NCBI GenBank assembly: GCA_017983615.1
Contig: JAGOBB010000004.1
Location: 62,001 to 126,000, forward strand
DNA from: Azonexus sp.
GTDB taxonomy: Bacteria > Pseudomonadota > Gammaproteobacteria > Burkholderiales > Rhodocyclaceae
Direction: 5' to 3'
Length of the DNA stretch: 64,000 nt
Under the pieces are notes generated by a model. It was not told the DNA's origin. It did no database searches and saw only the letters and a program-made list of their open reading frames with translations. Positions 24,772 through 33,123 of this stretch are shown in pieces; position 1 is the first letter of the stretch; every line of letters starts with the position of its first letter. The translations under genes were made by a program, and so were the position numbers.

Positions 24772-25086
24772 ATGAAAAGAATATTTGTATTTCTCATTGC
24801 GCTATTGATATATGTCACCATGTCGGAACTGTCAGCAAAGCGAAAAGCGGAGTTGTTCTGTGACTCCGTAACCATAGGAAACTCATCAGACAATTTGTTT
24901 GAAAAGGCAATCGAAGCTGGTGCTAGAAAGAACAGCACTTACTGGGAAGATGTGAATTCTTTGAAATACCTCTACGCAACATTCACCGGCTACTATCCTG
25001 GCTCTGATTTCATCTGCAAAATTGATGCGAAAAATGGGATTGTTGTTGCAAAACACCCGAGCCTTATCACTTCATTACTGAATTAG
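24772..25086 (+). CDS. Small secreted or membrane-anchored hypothetical protein
   Basis: A 104-residue protein with an N-terminal signal or anchor (MKRIFVFLIALLIYVTMSEL) and a polar body with two cysteines (FCDSV, FICKID) that could pair in the periplasm; VVAKHPSLITSLLN closes it. AT-rich like its neighbour 43 bp upstream. No family recognised. Confidence 0.6.
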   Translation: MKRIFVFLIALLIYVTMSELSAKRKAELFCDSVTIGNSSDNLFEKAIEAGARKNSTYWEDVNSLKYLYATFTGYYPGSDFICKIDAKNGIVVAKHPSLITSLLN

Positions 25087-25249
25087 AAATTTTCGAAATG
25101 GCTTGCTCATGGATTTGCGGCCAGTCAGCCATTCTCTAGGCCAGTAGCGCATGGAACGACAGCTTTCCGAAAGCCTGTCCGGCAGCAAAGGGCACAAGGC
25201 GGAAGTTAGCCCAGCATAATCGATGAAGATTTGATTGCGATGCACACTG

Positions 25250-25286
25250 CCAGGCTCCGTTTGCCGCCACGGCAAACAGGGCCTGG
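25250..25286 (-). terminator. Hairpin downstream of the FAD oxidase gene
   Basis: A two-part stem CCAGGC/GCCTGG and GTTTGCCG/CGGCAAAC around a 3-nt loop, 15 bp past the oxidase stop. There is no T-run, so it is a weak terminator candidate. Confidence 0.45.
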
Positions 25287-25301
25287 CTTCACCTCTCAGA
25301 A

Positions 25302-26894
25302 CTACGCCACCCCGCCCACGTAGCGCCCCGGCGAGATCACGTTGTTGGGGTCGAGCGCAGTCTTCAGCCGCTGGTGCAGTTCGCCCAGCGCGCTGCCGGC
25401 CTGGGTGCCGATCAGGTCCATGTAGTCGATGCCCAGCCGGTACGGGGGCCAGCCCTGGCGCAGGCCGGATTCGACGAGGTCGCGGTAGCAGCGCTTGGCG
25501 CGGGCCACTTCGCCGGGGTCGGCGGGGTCGAAGAGCAGTGGGATGGTGGCCGAGAGGACGCGCGGCGAGCGCGAGGTGACGGCGAGTAGCGGGTCGAAGC
25601 CGTGGCGGGCGAGCACTTCGCCCATGATTTCTCGGTAGCGGCGCACGCTTTGCGGGGTGAAGGGCAGCAAGGGGGCGTACCACAGGATGCCCTGCCCGTC
25701 CCGCGCCGGATGGGCCGAGACGTCAAGGTTGCGCGGGTTCTTGTCGAGCGCGTAGGCGATCTTCAGGAAGGCGGTGATCGGCACGCCTTCGACGGTGCCC
25801 AGGGCATTGACCAGCGAGCCGAGATGGCGGCGCAGGCTGGGGAACCAGTTCCCCGGCAGCAGCCCGAACAGGCCTTGCAGAAGCCGCACTTCGCTGGTGC
25901 TGAAGCTCCAGATGCGGCAGCCCTTGACCCGTCGGCGGATGTCGCGCACGGCGCCTTTGACCGAATGCCGGGAACCGTACAGGGTACCGAGCGCGGTCCA
26001 CCGCGAGATCTTGCGCCGGCCGGCCTGCTCGGCCAGATAGTCGGCCCGCTCGTCGCCGCGCCGCGAAGTGGCCAGCGGAGCGTCGGATTGCGTGGCCAGG
26101 ATGCGGCAGTCGTTCATCATGATGATGCCGCCGATTCCCGGAATATCCTCGGCGATGCCGGCGAGCGCGCCCTGGCTGGCTTCGAAGCGTTCGTCGGAGG
26201 GCCATTCGAAGATCAGGATGCGGCAATCTTCCGGCACCCGGGCCAGTTGCACCGTGGCCTGCGTGACGATGCCGAAATTGCCCTGGCGCAGCAGGCCGCC
26301 CCAGTACGGCCCGGTGCCGACGCGCCAGCGTTCGGCGAGGTCGCGGCAATGCAGATCCTGGTAGCTGTGATGGAACGGCAGGCCACTGCCCCAGTGGCCG
26401 GAAACGGCCGATACGGCGTCGAAGTGATCGGTGATCGGGGTCAGGCCGTAGCCGCCGTCGAGGGCGTTGCCGAGAATATTCCCGTTGGGACCGACGCCAG
26501 TGGTCGGCACCAGCAGGCGGGCGCCGGCGCGGCGGATGGCGCGCTCCAGATCGTGCTGGGTGACGCCGGGTTCGATGCGCGCCACGGCCGCCTCGGTGTC
26601 GATTTCGATGCGCTTGAGCGGCGACAGGTCGACGAGCACGCTGCCCGCGGCCACCGGCTGCGCGGTGCCGTAGCCGAAATTTCGCCCGCCGCTGATCGGC
26701 CACAAGGGAACGCGATGGGCATTGGCGGCGGCCAGAATGCGCGGGACTGCCGATGCGTCGGTGACCTGCAGCACGCCGGCCGGATAGCGCATCGCCCCGC
26801 CGGTATCGGGGCAGTACGGATCGACATCCTGCGGACGGTTGAGCAGCGTGACGCCGGGAACATTGGACAGTGCATCGTAGAAACTCTGGAACAT
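25302..26894 (-). CDS. FAD-linked oxidase, vanillyl-alcohol oxidase / p-cresol methylhydroxylase type
   Basis: A 530-residue flavoprotein. The PCMH FAD-binding domain shows VPLWPISGGRNFGYG (about 62-76), VDLSPLKRIEID, VEPGVT-like ARIEPGVTQHDLERA and the GGYGLTPITDHFDAVSAV segment. The C-terminal substrate domain ends RLKTALDPNNVISPGRYV. This architecture is shared by 4-cresol dehydrogenase (PchF) and vanillyl-alcohol oxidase, which oxidise para-substituted phenols. No cytochrome subunit gene is adjacent, so an oxidase is more likely than a PchFC-type dehydrogenase. Substrate unproven. Confidence 0.82.
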   Translation of the reverse strand: MFQSFYDALSNVPGVTLLNRPQDVDPYCPDTGGAMRYPAGVLQVTDASAVPRILAAANAHRVPLWPISGGRNFGYGTAQPVAAGSVLVDLSPLKRIEIDTEAAVARIEPGVTQHDLERAIRRAGARLLVPTTGVGPNGNILGNALDGGYGLTPITDHFDAVSAVSGHWGSGLPFHHSYQDLHCRDLAERWRVGTGPYWGGLLRQGNFGIVTQATVQLARVPEDCRILIFEWPSDERFEASQGALAGIAEDIPGIGGIIMMNDCRILATQSDAPLATSRRGDERADYLAEQAGRRKISRWTALGTLYGSRHSVKGAVRDIRRRVKGCRIWSFSTSEVRLLQGLFGLLPGNWFPSLRRHLGSLVNALGTVEGVPITAFLKIAYALDKNPRNLDVSAHPARDGQGILWYAPLLPFTPQSVRRYREIMGEVLARHGFDPLLAVTSRSPRVLSATIPLLFDPADPGEVARAKRCYRDLVESGLRQGWPPYRLGIDYMDLIGTQAGSALGELHQRLKTALDPNNVISPGRYVGGVA

Positions 26895-27055
26895 GGCAGA
26901 CTCCTGTGGTTGAGAAAAGGAGCCGCCATGAAATACGAATATTCCGGATTTGCAAAAGTCATATGAAAATGGGCTTGCCGCTCAGCTTTCTGCGAACCAA
27001 ATCGGGCTGTCGGCAATCCAACCCGGTCAATGGACACTGCAAGCAAGGAACTTCG

Positions 27056-27538
27056 ATGAACCAAAGCCTCTACGACTTCACCGCCGAGCGCCTGAACGGC
27101 GATCAGGACAGCCTCGCCAACTACCGCGGCAAAGTGCTGCTGATCGTCAACACCGCCAGCGAATGTGGCTTCACGCCCCAGTACGCCGGGCTACAGGCGC
27201 TTTACCAGCGCTTCCGGGAGCGGGGTTTCGTTGTTCTCGGCTTCCCCTGCAATCAGTTTGGCGGCCAGGAACCGGGCGATGCGGAAGCCATCGGGCAGTT
27301 CTGCCTCAAGTCTTTTGACGTCAGCTTTCCGCTGTTCGCCAAGGTCGATGTCAATGGTGACGATGCCCATCCGCTCTTCACCTGGCTCAAGCACGAAGCA
27401 GCCGGCGTGCTGGGCACCGAGGCGATCAAATGGAACTTCACCAAGTTCCTGGTCGACCGCGACGGCAAGGTGATCCACCGTTACGCGCCGGCCACCCGGC
27501 CGGAAGAACTGGTCGAGGCGATCGACGCGCTGCTCTAG
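27056..27538 (+). CDS. Glutathione peroxidase
   Basis: A 160-residue thiol peroxidase of the glutathione peroxidase family: VNTASECGFTPQYAGL with peroxidatic Cys37, FPCNQFGGQEPG with the catalytic Gln, and WNFTKFLVDRDG with the conserved Trp and Asn. It is a Cys, not Sec, enzyme and lacks a signal peptide, resembling BtuE-type cytoplasmic peroxidases. The start follows an AAGGAA site. Confidence 0.93.
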   Translation: MNQSLYDFTAERLNGDQDSLANYRGKVLLIVNTASECGFTPQYAGLQALYQRFRERGFVVLGFPCNQFGGQEPGDAEAIGQFCLKSFDVSFPLFAKVDVNGDDAHPLFTWLKHEAAGVLGTEAIKWNFTKFLVDRDGKVIHRYAPATRPEELVEAIDALL

Positions 27539-27545
27539 CACCCGA

Positions 27546-28757
27546 TCACAGGTTTCGCCCGTGCATGACAATGCGGGCGACAAACCAGATGGCGACGAGA
27601 TTGGCCGCCACTGCCACATAGCCAACCAGCGGGTAGCCGACGATCCGGCCGTTGTCGTCGAGCGTGATCAGGAAGCCGGCGAGCGTCGTCGCCAGCCCCA
27701 TGGCCAGCGACTGCACGGTGCCGTTCAGCGACATGAAGGTACCGCGCAGATTCGGTTGCGCCGACGAGGCGATGACAGCCATGGCCGGGATCATCCGGCC
27801 CGAGATCAGCACGAAGAAGCTGGTCGAGCAGATCAGCCAGCCCCACAGCGGCAGCGCCCCGACATGTGTGACGAGCAGCACGGGCAACAGCGCCAGCCAG
27901 GCCACCCGGCGGTACACCTCGACCTTGCCGTACTTGTCGGCCCAATGCCCGATCAGGCGGGCGCTGATGAAGGTCGCCGAACCGCCAACCAGGTAAATGA
28001 TGGGAATCTGCGGCTGCGGAATGCCGACGTTATTGACCGCATACACGGTGATGTACGGAATGACCGTGAAGCCGGAAAAGATGACCAGCGCCGAAAACAG
28101 CAGCGCGCGTCGATGGTTGGCGTCGCCCAGTACGCTGAAGGTCGCCGAGAGCAGATGGGCGCGCTTTTCCGCGCTCAGGTGATGGCGCAATTCGGGCAGG
28201 AAGCGCAGGCCGACGGCGATGAAGACGACACTCAGCGCCGCGATCAGCACGAACGGCGCCCGCCAGCCGAAATGGTTGGCCAGCCACAGGGAAAGCGGCA
28301 CGCCGACAATGGTCGAGATCGAGAAGGCGCTGGAGACGATGCCGCTCGCCCGCGCCCGCCGCGAAAAGGGAATGGCATCGGCAATCATGGTCTGCACCAG
28401 CGCCCCCATGATGCCGCCAAACACGCCGGCCATCCCGCGCGCCACCAGCAGCGTCGAATACCCCGGCGCCAGTCCGCAGGCCAGCGTCGCCAGCGCAAAC
28501 AGGGCAAAGCCGATCAGCAGCAGGCGCTTGCGTTCGAACAGATCGACGAAGGTCGCCGCCAGAATGCCAGAGACGGCCGCGCTGAAACTGTAGGACGCCA
28601 CCAGCAGACCGAATTCGTGCGTGCCGATACCGAAAGCCGCCATCAGGATCGGCCCGAGCGGCATCATGATCATGAAATCCAGCACATGGCTGAACTGGAT
28701 GCCGGCCAGCGTCAGCAGGAAAAAACGTTCGGTCCGGGGAGAAAGCTCGGTGGTCAT
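27546..28757 (-). CDS. Major facilitator superfamily transporter
   Basis: A 403-residue, 12-helix transporter. The first half has FLLTLAGIQFSHVLDFMIMMPLGPIL, the motif A-like loop VDLFERKRLLLIGF and RGMAGVFGGIMGALVQTMIADAIPFSRRARASGIV. The second half has the WADKYGKVEVYRR loop. The family resembles arabinose-efflux-type (AraJ-like) permeases; substrate unknown. The start at MTTELSPRTERFF was chosen because the upstream in-frame extension is translated dispersed-repeat DNA. Confidence 0.88.
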   Translation of the reverse strand: MTTELSPRTERFFLLTLAGIQFSHVLDFMIMMPLGPILMAAFGIGTHEFGLLVASYSFSAAVSGILAATFVDLFERKRLLLIGFALFALATLACGLAPGYSTLLVARGMAGVFGGIMGALVQTMIADAIPFSRRARASGIVSSAFSISTIVGVPLSLWLANHFGWRAPFVLIAALSVVFIAVGLRFLPELRHHLSAEKRAHLLSATFSVLGDANHRRALLFSALVIFSGFTVIPYITVYAVNNVGIPQPQIPIIYLVGGSATFISARLIGHWADKYGKVEVYRRVAWLALLPVLLVTHVGALPLWGWLICSTSFFVLISGRMIPAMAVIASSAQPNLRGTFMSLNGTVQSLAMGLATTLAGFLITLDDNGRIVGYPLVGYVAVAANLVAIWFVARIVMHGRNL

Positions 28758-28785
28758 GGGCGTCAAGGATACGCGCCCGGAACGG

Positions 28786-28830
28786 GATTTTCGCTTTTGC
28801 CCCTTTTTTTGGGCCGACCGTAGCATTTGC
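28786..28830 (+). repeat. Dispersed element, copy 5
   Basis: Lies in the divergent gap between the MFS and DUF2789 genes: TTTTGCCC, seven T, GGGCC, perfect GACCGTAGCATT then TGC. Confidence 0.85.
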
Positions 28831-28898
28831 GGGCCGACTGAACTTGTTTGCCCCAGCGCCCATCGAACCAACAACCCGTCCCAAAAAAGGAGTTCGCC

Positions 28899-29129
28899 AT
28901 GCAAACCCAACTGCACTCAATGAGCAATCTGTTCGCCCAACTCGGCCTGCCCGCCGACGACGCCGCCATCGAAGACTTCATCGCCCGCCACCGCCCGCTG
29001 GACAGCGCTACTGCCCTCTACCGTGCCCCTTTCTGGAGCGACTCGCAACGCACCTTCCTCAAGGAAGAAATCATCGAAGATGCCGACTGGTCGGCGGTGA
29101 TCGACGAGTTGAACGGGCGCCTGAGCTAA
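28899..29129 (+). CDS. DUF2789 family protein
   Basis: A 76-residue soluble protein: MSNLFAQLGLPADDAAIEDFIARH, APFWSDSQRTFLKEEIIEDADWSAVIDELN. This is the full-length pattern of the DUF2789 family of unknown function. The ATG is backed by AAAAAGGAG. Confidence 0.85.
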   Translation: MQTQLHSMSNLFAQLGLPADDAAIEDFIARHRPLDSATALYRAPFWSDSQRTFLKEEIIEDADWSAVIDELNGRLS

Positions 29130-29156
29130 GCGCCGGGAGTCCCCGACAGCCGTCGG

Positions 29157-29537
29157 CTAGCCGCGACGGCTGCCCGCTTGCAGCTTGCCGCCCGAAGCGG
29201 ACACCCGTTCGCTCAGCGCCTGCAGCGTCGCTTGCGCCTCGTCAGCCGCTTCCTGCATCTCTTCGGCACTCAAAGGCCTGAGTAGCGCCTCCAGTTCGAT
29301 GCGCTGGATATTCGGACATTTCCCGACCACGCCCTGCAGGATGCTGTCGACTTTCTTCGGCCCCAGACCGAACAGCACCTTTTCCAGCACGAACACGCGG
29401 ACGATGATGATGTCCTCCTCGCCCTGCGCAGTTGCCTGAACGGCCTCGATTTCCTTGCGCAGATAGCCGCGAAACTTGAGCGGCGTGACGTCGGCAGGCA
29501 CCTGCAGGATGGACGAACGAAATTGACCTTGGATCAT
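29157..29537 (-). CDS. Conserved hypothetical protein
   Basis: A 126-residue soluble protein with a beta/alpha start (FRSSILQVPADVTPLKFRGYLRKEIEAV), a charged hydrophobic strand (EEDIIIVRVFVLEKVLFGLGPKKVDSIL) and a helical, Ala/Glu-rich tail (SAEEMQEAADEAQATLQALSERV). The tail is probably a coiled coil. No family assigned. Confidence 0.6.
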   Translation of the reverse strand: MIQGQFRSSILQVPADVTPLKFRGYLRKEIEAVQATAQGEEDIIIVRVFVLEKVLFGLGPKKVDSILQGVVGKCPNIQRIELEALLRPLSAEEMQEAADEAQATLQALSERVSASGGKLQAGSRRG

Positions 29538-29627
29538 GATGGCGGAGGAAAGGTGACTGTAGCGTGAAGGACCGTATTCTACGACTCCATCGGCGTCCGG
29601 CGGCCGCCCCTGCGACGGTGTATCGTC

Positions 29628-30179
29628 TCAGAACGGCGAGAGCACCGCGATGACCCTGCCCGCCTCGATGCGGATGGAGCGCAGCAGCCAACGCGCTGCC
29701 AGTTCCTGCGAATTGCCATCCTCGCGCAGCACGTAGACCGGCTTGGTGCGGAAATAACCGGCGAGTAACGCCGTCACCGCCCGCCGCGCGTCGGGTTCAG
29801 CCTCCTTGCGCAAGGCCGGTGAGCGGACCGAATCCGCCACCGGCTTTTCGAGAAAGAAAGCCTTGGCATGATCGTCGTAACGAATGCCGGCCGACCCGAC
29901 GACATCAACCTGAATCGGCGGATTGCCGAGCAGCGAGATATCCACCCGGGCCACAATCCCTGCCCGCCCTTCCGGCTCGCCCAAAGTCAGCTTTGGCGGC
30001 GCCATCAACGAAACCGTCAGCAAACCGCCGTAGTTCAGTTGCTGCGGCTTCGATTTGTCGATGGCAGCCTGAATTTCGGCTTCCGAGAACGAGATTTCCT
30101 TGTCAAGGAAGGCGGCATCGCAATGCGTTGAGAAAACCATCGAGGCAGAGACGATAAAGCTGGCAATCCTGAATTTCAT
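29628..30179 (-). CDS. Secreted DUF1439-like protein
   Basis: A 183-residue protein with a signal peptide (MKFRIASFIVSASMVFSTHCDA; Cys20 is not in a good lipobox). The body has ISFSEAEIQAAIDKSKPQQLNYGGLLTVSL, RVDISLLGNPPIQVDVVGSAGIRYD and a C-terminal VYVLREDG...IRIEAGRVIAVL. This suits the DUF1439 group of periplasmic or outer-membrane proteins of unknown function. An upstream in-frame extension is repeat-derived and was rejected. Confidence 0.75.
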   Translation of the reverse strand: MKFRIASFIVSASMVFSTHCDAAFLDKEISFSEAEIQAAIDKSKPQQLNYGGLLTVSLMAPPKLTLGEPEGRAGIVARVDISLLGNPPIQVDVVGSAGIRYDDHAKAFFLEKPVADSVRSPALRKEAEPDARRAVTALLAGYFRTKPVYVLREDGNSQELAARWLLRSIRIEAGRVIAVLSPF

Positions 30180-30272
30180 TTTTTGACCACGAAAAAAACC
30201 TGGCTGATTATGGTCCGATGACTCAAAAACTGCGAATCCATTGCCCCATGCAAGGAGGCCCGGGTTCCCCGG

Positions 30273-30317
30273 ATTTTTCAGTTTTGCCTCATTTTTGGAC
30301 ACGACCGTAGCATTTAC
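30273..30317 (+). repeat. Dispersed element, copy 6
   Basis: In the divergent gap upstream of the MNT gene: TTTTGCC, 14 nt with a T-run, perfect GACCGTAGCATT. Confidence 0.83.
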
Positions 30318-30377
30318 GGCCAGCTTTCGCCTGCCTGAATTGGGGTGAGTGCAAATCAAACGTGCCTTGAACCGCGC

Positions 30378-30420
30378 TTGACAATCCCAAATCGGGAATT
30401 ATCATTCCCAAATATGGAAT
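30378..30420 (+). promoter_or_regulatory. Promoter with two tandem operators for the MNT-HEPN genes
   Basis: A perfect -35 TTGACA (30378-30383), 16 nt, then -10 TATCAT (30400-30405), placing the start site at or within a few bases of the ATG (30414). Two imperfect dyads, AATCCCAAATCGGGAATT (30383-30400) and ATTCCCAAATATGGAAT (30404-30420), sit between the promoter boxes and over the start. Their TCCCAAAT cores are 21 bp apart, two helical turns. This suggests cooperative autorepression by the wHTH protein downstream. Confidence 0.7.
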
Positions 30421-31028
30421 CAAATCACACCAACTTGGCAGACACCCTTTTCACAAAAGGGCAGCAACGCGTTTTGCGCCTGTTGTTCGGCCACCCCGAC
30501 CGCAGCTTTTTTGCCAACGAGATCATTCGTCAGACCGGCGGTGGCGCTGGTGCCATTCACCGGGAACTGAAAACGCTGACCCAGGCCGGCGTCCTGATTG
30601 AAAACAGCATCGGCAACCAGCGCCACTTTCAGGCCAACCCGAAGTGTCCGATATACACAGAATTGCTCGGCATTGTCCGCAAGACTTTCGGCATTTCCGG
30701 CATCCTTCACGAGGCCTTGCACCCGCTCAGCGAGCAGATCGACCTGTGCTTCATTTATGGCTCGGTCGCGCGCGGCGAGGAAAACGCGAGCAGTGACATT
30801 GACTTGCTGGTCGTCAGCGCAACGCTGGCCTACCCGGATATTTTTCCGGCCCTTGCCGAAGCCGAAAAGCAACTGCTGCGAACCATCAACCCCACGCTAT
30901 ACAAGCCAGGCGAACTACAGCGCAAGCAGCAAGAGGGTAACGCCTTCGTCAGCCGCATCCTCGCCCAGCCCAAGATCATCATTCTAGGAAGCGAAAGTGA
31001 CCTACCAGAACCTGCTGAACCTCGTTAA
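30414..31028 (+). CDS. MNT-type nucleotidyltransferase with N-terminal winged helix
   Basis: A 204-residue protein. A winged HTH (about 10-75: QQRVLRLLFGHPDRSFFANEIIRQTGGGAGAIHRELKTL, then GVLIENSIGNQRHF) is fused to a minimal nucleotidyltransferase domain with the signature IYGSVARGEENASSDIDLLVV (GS...D-x-D metal site) at about 118-138. MNT proteins often neutralise HEPN toxins by modifying them. The next gene overlaps by 32 nt and looks HEPN-like. The wHTH and the operators over the start suggest self-regulation; the ATG appears almost leaderless. Confidence 0.83.
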   Translation: MESNHTNLADTLFTKGQQRVLRLLFGHPDRSFFANEIIRQTGGGAGAIHRELKTLTQAGVLIENSIGNQRHFQANPKCPIYTELLGIVRKTFGISGILHEALHPLSEQIDLCFIYGSVARGEENASSDIDLLVVSATLAYPDIFPALAEAEKQLLRTINPTLYKPGELQRKQQEGNAFVSRILAQPKIIILGSESDLPEPAEPR

Positions 31029-31407
31029 GACTGGCAGTCTGAAAGCCGAACCGCCGGATCGTAGGGAATTCGATGGTCTGGTTCGCTCCGGCCTACTCAG
31101 GTTGAACGACGCACAGCACCCGGAGCTATCGCTAGAAAGCCGCTTCGATCTGGCCTACAACGCATCCCATGCCCTGGCGCTGGCCGCATTGCGCCACAAC
31201 GGATTTCGCTCCGACAATCGCTATCTGGTCTTCCAGAGCCTGGCCCATACGCTTGAACTACCTGCCGCCGAATGGCGCGTCCTCGCCCTTTGCCACGATC
31301 GCCGAAACCTGGCCGAATATGAAGGCACGCTTGAAATCGACGAACAACTGCTGACTGACCTACTGCGGATTGCAGGCAGTTTGGCCGAGAAGCTACGGGC
31401 GATGTGA
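30997..31407 (+). CDS. HEPN-like protein (SAV_6107-type), partner of the MNT gene
   Basis: A 136-residue all-helical protein from a GTG start overlapping the MNT gene by 32 nt. Cues for HEPN are the helix LESRFDLAYNASHALALAALRHNGF, the middle RYLVFQSLAHTLEL and the late RRNLAEYEGTL motif (Arg-Asn...Tyr). This last resembles the RN-x2-EY end of the SAV_6107 HEPN group. The canonical R-x4-6-H site of HEPN RNases is not clear, so toxin activity is an inference from pairing and context. Confidence 0.65.
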   Translation: MTYQNLLNLVKTGSLKAEPPDRREFDGLVRSGLLRLNDAQHPELSLESRFDLAYNASHALALAALRHNGFRSDNRYLVFQSLAHTLELPAAEWRVLALCHDRRNLAEYEGTLEIDEQLLTDLLRIAGSLAEKLRAM

Positions 31408-31472
31408 GTCAAGCGGAAACACCGTAAATGCAGCACAGTTGCATAATCCGATTTGCGTTCAAAGCTCAAACC

Positions 31473-33107
31473 ATGACCACCTTGCGTAGCCTCGTAAGCA
31501 CCCTGTCGATAGCAATCTGCCTTGCGGCATCCTGGCCTTGCACCGCCAAAGAATCAGTCTCTCAGGACGACCTTTCCGCACAAAAGGAACTCCTCCAGGC
31601 AAAGCTGGATGCCAACAAGGAGTTGCAGCAAAAAGACCTTGAAGCGATCCACAAGCGGATCGACGCATTGGACAAGCGACTGGATGACCAAGTCAGCCGG
31701 GTCAGCGATATTGGAAGTGCTGTTGACCGATTCGGTATCCTGGTCACCGTACTTCTCGCAGCGGCCGGCCTCGCCGGCTATGTCTCGGTTGTCGCCAAAT
31801 CTCGCCGCGAAGCGAAAGAAACCTCCGAAACCTGGTTTGAGCAAAACTCCGAAAAACTAGGCCTTGAAATCCACAACCTTGCGCAGAAGGCATCACGAGC
31901 CCACGGCGAGATTGACGAATCCGTTAACAACGTAAAAAAACACGAGGATCAGGTAATAGCTCAAGCAAAGGAAACCAGCGAAAGGTTACAGAAAAATTTC
32001 TCTGCTCAAACAGACCAGAGCCCGACGCCGATCAGTCCGGCCGACGCCGAAATTCTCAAACAAGGATCGGATGCGCTGAAAAATCAACCAGAAAGCCACT
32101 ATTCCTACGACGATTGGAATACCCGCGCATTTACGGCCATTTCGGAAAATAAGCTGGACGATGCCGCCTATTATTTTGGCAAAGCCTACGAGGTGAGTAC
32201 TCAAGCACAACAAGTAGCAATTTCCCTGTATAACAAGGGTACGGCGCTTGGCCAACTTGGCCGTAACCAGGAAGCCATCGATACCTACGAGGCGCTTATC
32301 GCCCAGCTTGGCGACGACCCAACCCCGGCCATCCGCAATCAAGTCGCCATGGCCATATTCAATAAGGGCGTCATCCACGGCCAAATGGGCGATAACGAAA
32401 AGGAAATCGCCACCTACGAACAATTGATTGGCACCTACAGCCCCGACCCCTCCCCCGCGCTCCGCGAACAGGTCGCCATGGCCATGGTCAACAAGGGCAT
32501 ATGCCTCGGAGAAATGGGTGACCACGGCAAGGCCATCGTCACCTACGAGCAAGCAATTGACACGTACGGCCGCGACCAGTCCCCCGCGCTCCACGAACAA
32601 GTCGCCAGAGCTATGGTTAGCAAAGGCATCAACCTTGGAAAAATGGGTGACCTCAGTAAGGAAATCGCAGCCTACGAGCGAGCTATTGACACTTATGGCC
32701 CCTCCCCCTCCCTCGCGCTCCGCGAACAAGTCACCAGAGCGATGGTTAGCAAAGGCTTTGCTCTCCTGCTAGCGGCCAAGGCGCTACTTGCGAAAAGCGA
32801 CAATTCGCAAGCCGATAAGCTATTGCTGAAGGGCGAAACGGAATTGCAAGGCGCTCTTGAGAGAAAGCCCCGAGAAGCCATCGCCTTGGGTAATCTGGCT
32901 TACGTACAGTGGCTATTGAAGCGACCAGCAGAATCCGAAGCAACCTTCCGCACTGCACTTACTGAAAAAGACAATGGCGGCGAGCATCTGTATAAGGGAA
33001 CGCTTGACGATATTGCCCAGCATCCCATCCCTGAAGATAGCGACTTCCGAAAAATGGTCGAGAGACTTTGGGTCGAATACCAGAGCAAACAAGCACCAAG
33101 CGTCTAG
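31473..33107 (+). CDS. Membrane-anchored TPR-repeat protein
   Basis: A 544-residue protein. An N-terminal signal or anchor (about 1-25, LVSTLSIAICLAASWPCTA) is followed by a coiled coil (about 30-75), a transmembrane helix (about 86-105, FGILVTVLLAAAGLAGYVSVV), a second coiled coil (about 110-175) and a TPR region (about 210-500). The TPR region has four near-identical 43-residue units. It is probably periplasm/cytoplasm spanning with TPRs for protein contact. It starts 65 bp after the HEPN-like gene; whether it belongs to that system is unknown. The start was set at the Met before the signal. Confidence 0.7.
   Translation: MTTLRSLVSTLSIAICLAASWPCTAKESVSQDDLSAQKELLQAKLDANKELQQKDLEAIHKRIDALDKRLDDQVSRVSDIGSAVDRFGILVTVLLAAAGLAGYVSVVAKSRREAKETSETWFEQNSEKLGLEIHNLAQKASRAHGEIDESVNNVKKHEDQVIAQAKETSERLQKNFSAQTDQSPTPISPADAEILKQGSDALKNQPESHYSYDDWNTRAFTAISENKLDDAAYYFGKAYEVSTQAQQVAISLYNKGTALGQLGRNQEAIDTYEALIAQLGDDPTPAIRNQVAMAIFNKGVIHGQMGDNEKEIATYEQLIGTYSPDPSPALREQVAMAMVNKGICLGEMGDHGKAIVTYEQAIDTYGRDQSPALHEQVARAMVSKGINLGKMGDLSKEIAAYERAIDTYGPSPSLALREQVTRAMVSKGFALLLAAKALLAKSDNSQADKLLLKGETELQGALERKPREAIALGNLAYVQWLLKRPAESEATFRTALTEKDNGGEHLYKGTLDDIAQHPIPEDSDFRKMVERLWVEYQSKQAPSV
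32250..32765 (+). repeat. Four tandem 129-bp TPR-coding units
   Basis: Units begin at 32250, 32379, 32508 and 32637, each 43 codons with no indels. Each opens G-x-M/L-G-D/R and closes with an AMAxxxKG-like helix. The last three are the most alike, indicating recent in-frame duplication. Confidence 0.85.
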
Positions 33108-33123
33108 TTATTTACACGCCAAC

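Noticed and set aside
26929..26964. A tiny open frame (MKYEYSGFAKVI) before the glutathione peroxidase gene
   Set aside because: Twelve codons with only a generic ribosome site; nothing distinguishes it from chance.
27561..28823. A 420-codon frame antisense to the MFS transporter gene
   Set aside because: Its Gln/Arg/His-rich translation is the usual antisense product of a membrane protein; the sense gene is convincing.
28758..28916. An N-terminal extension of the MFS transporter
   Set aside because: The extra residues are translated from dispersed-element copy 5 and the opposite gene's leader.
32250..32765. A CRISPR-like array
   Set aside because: The 129-bp periodicity is in-frame protein repeats without short identical repeats and unique spacers.
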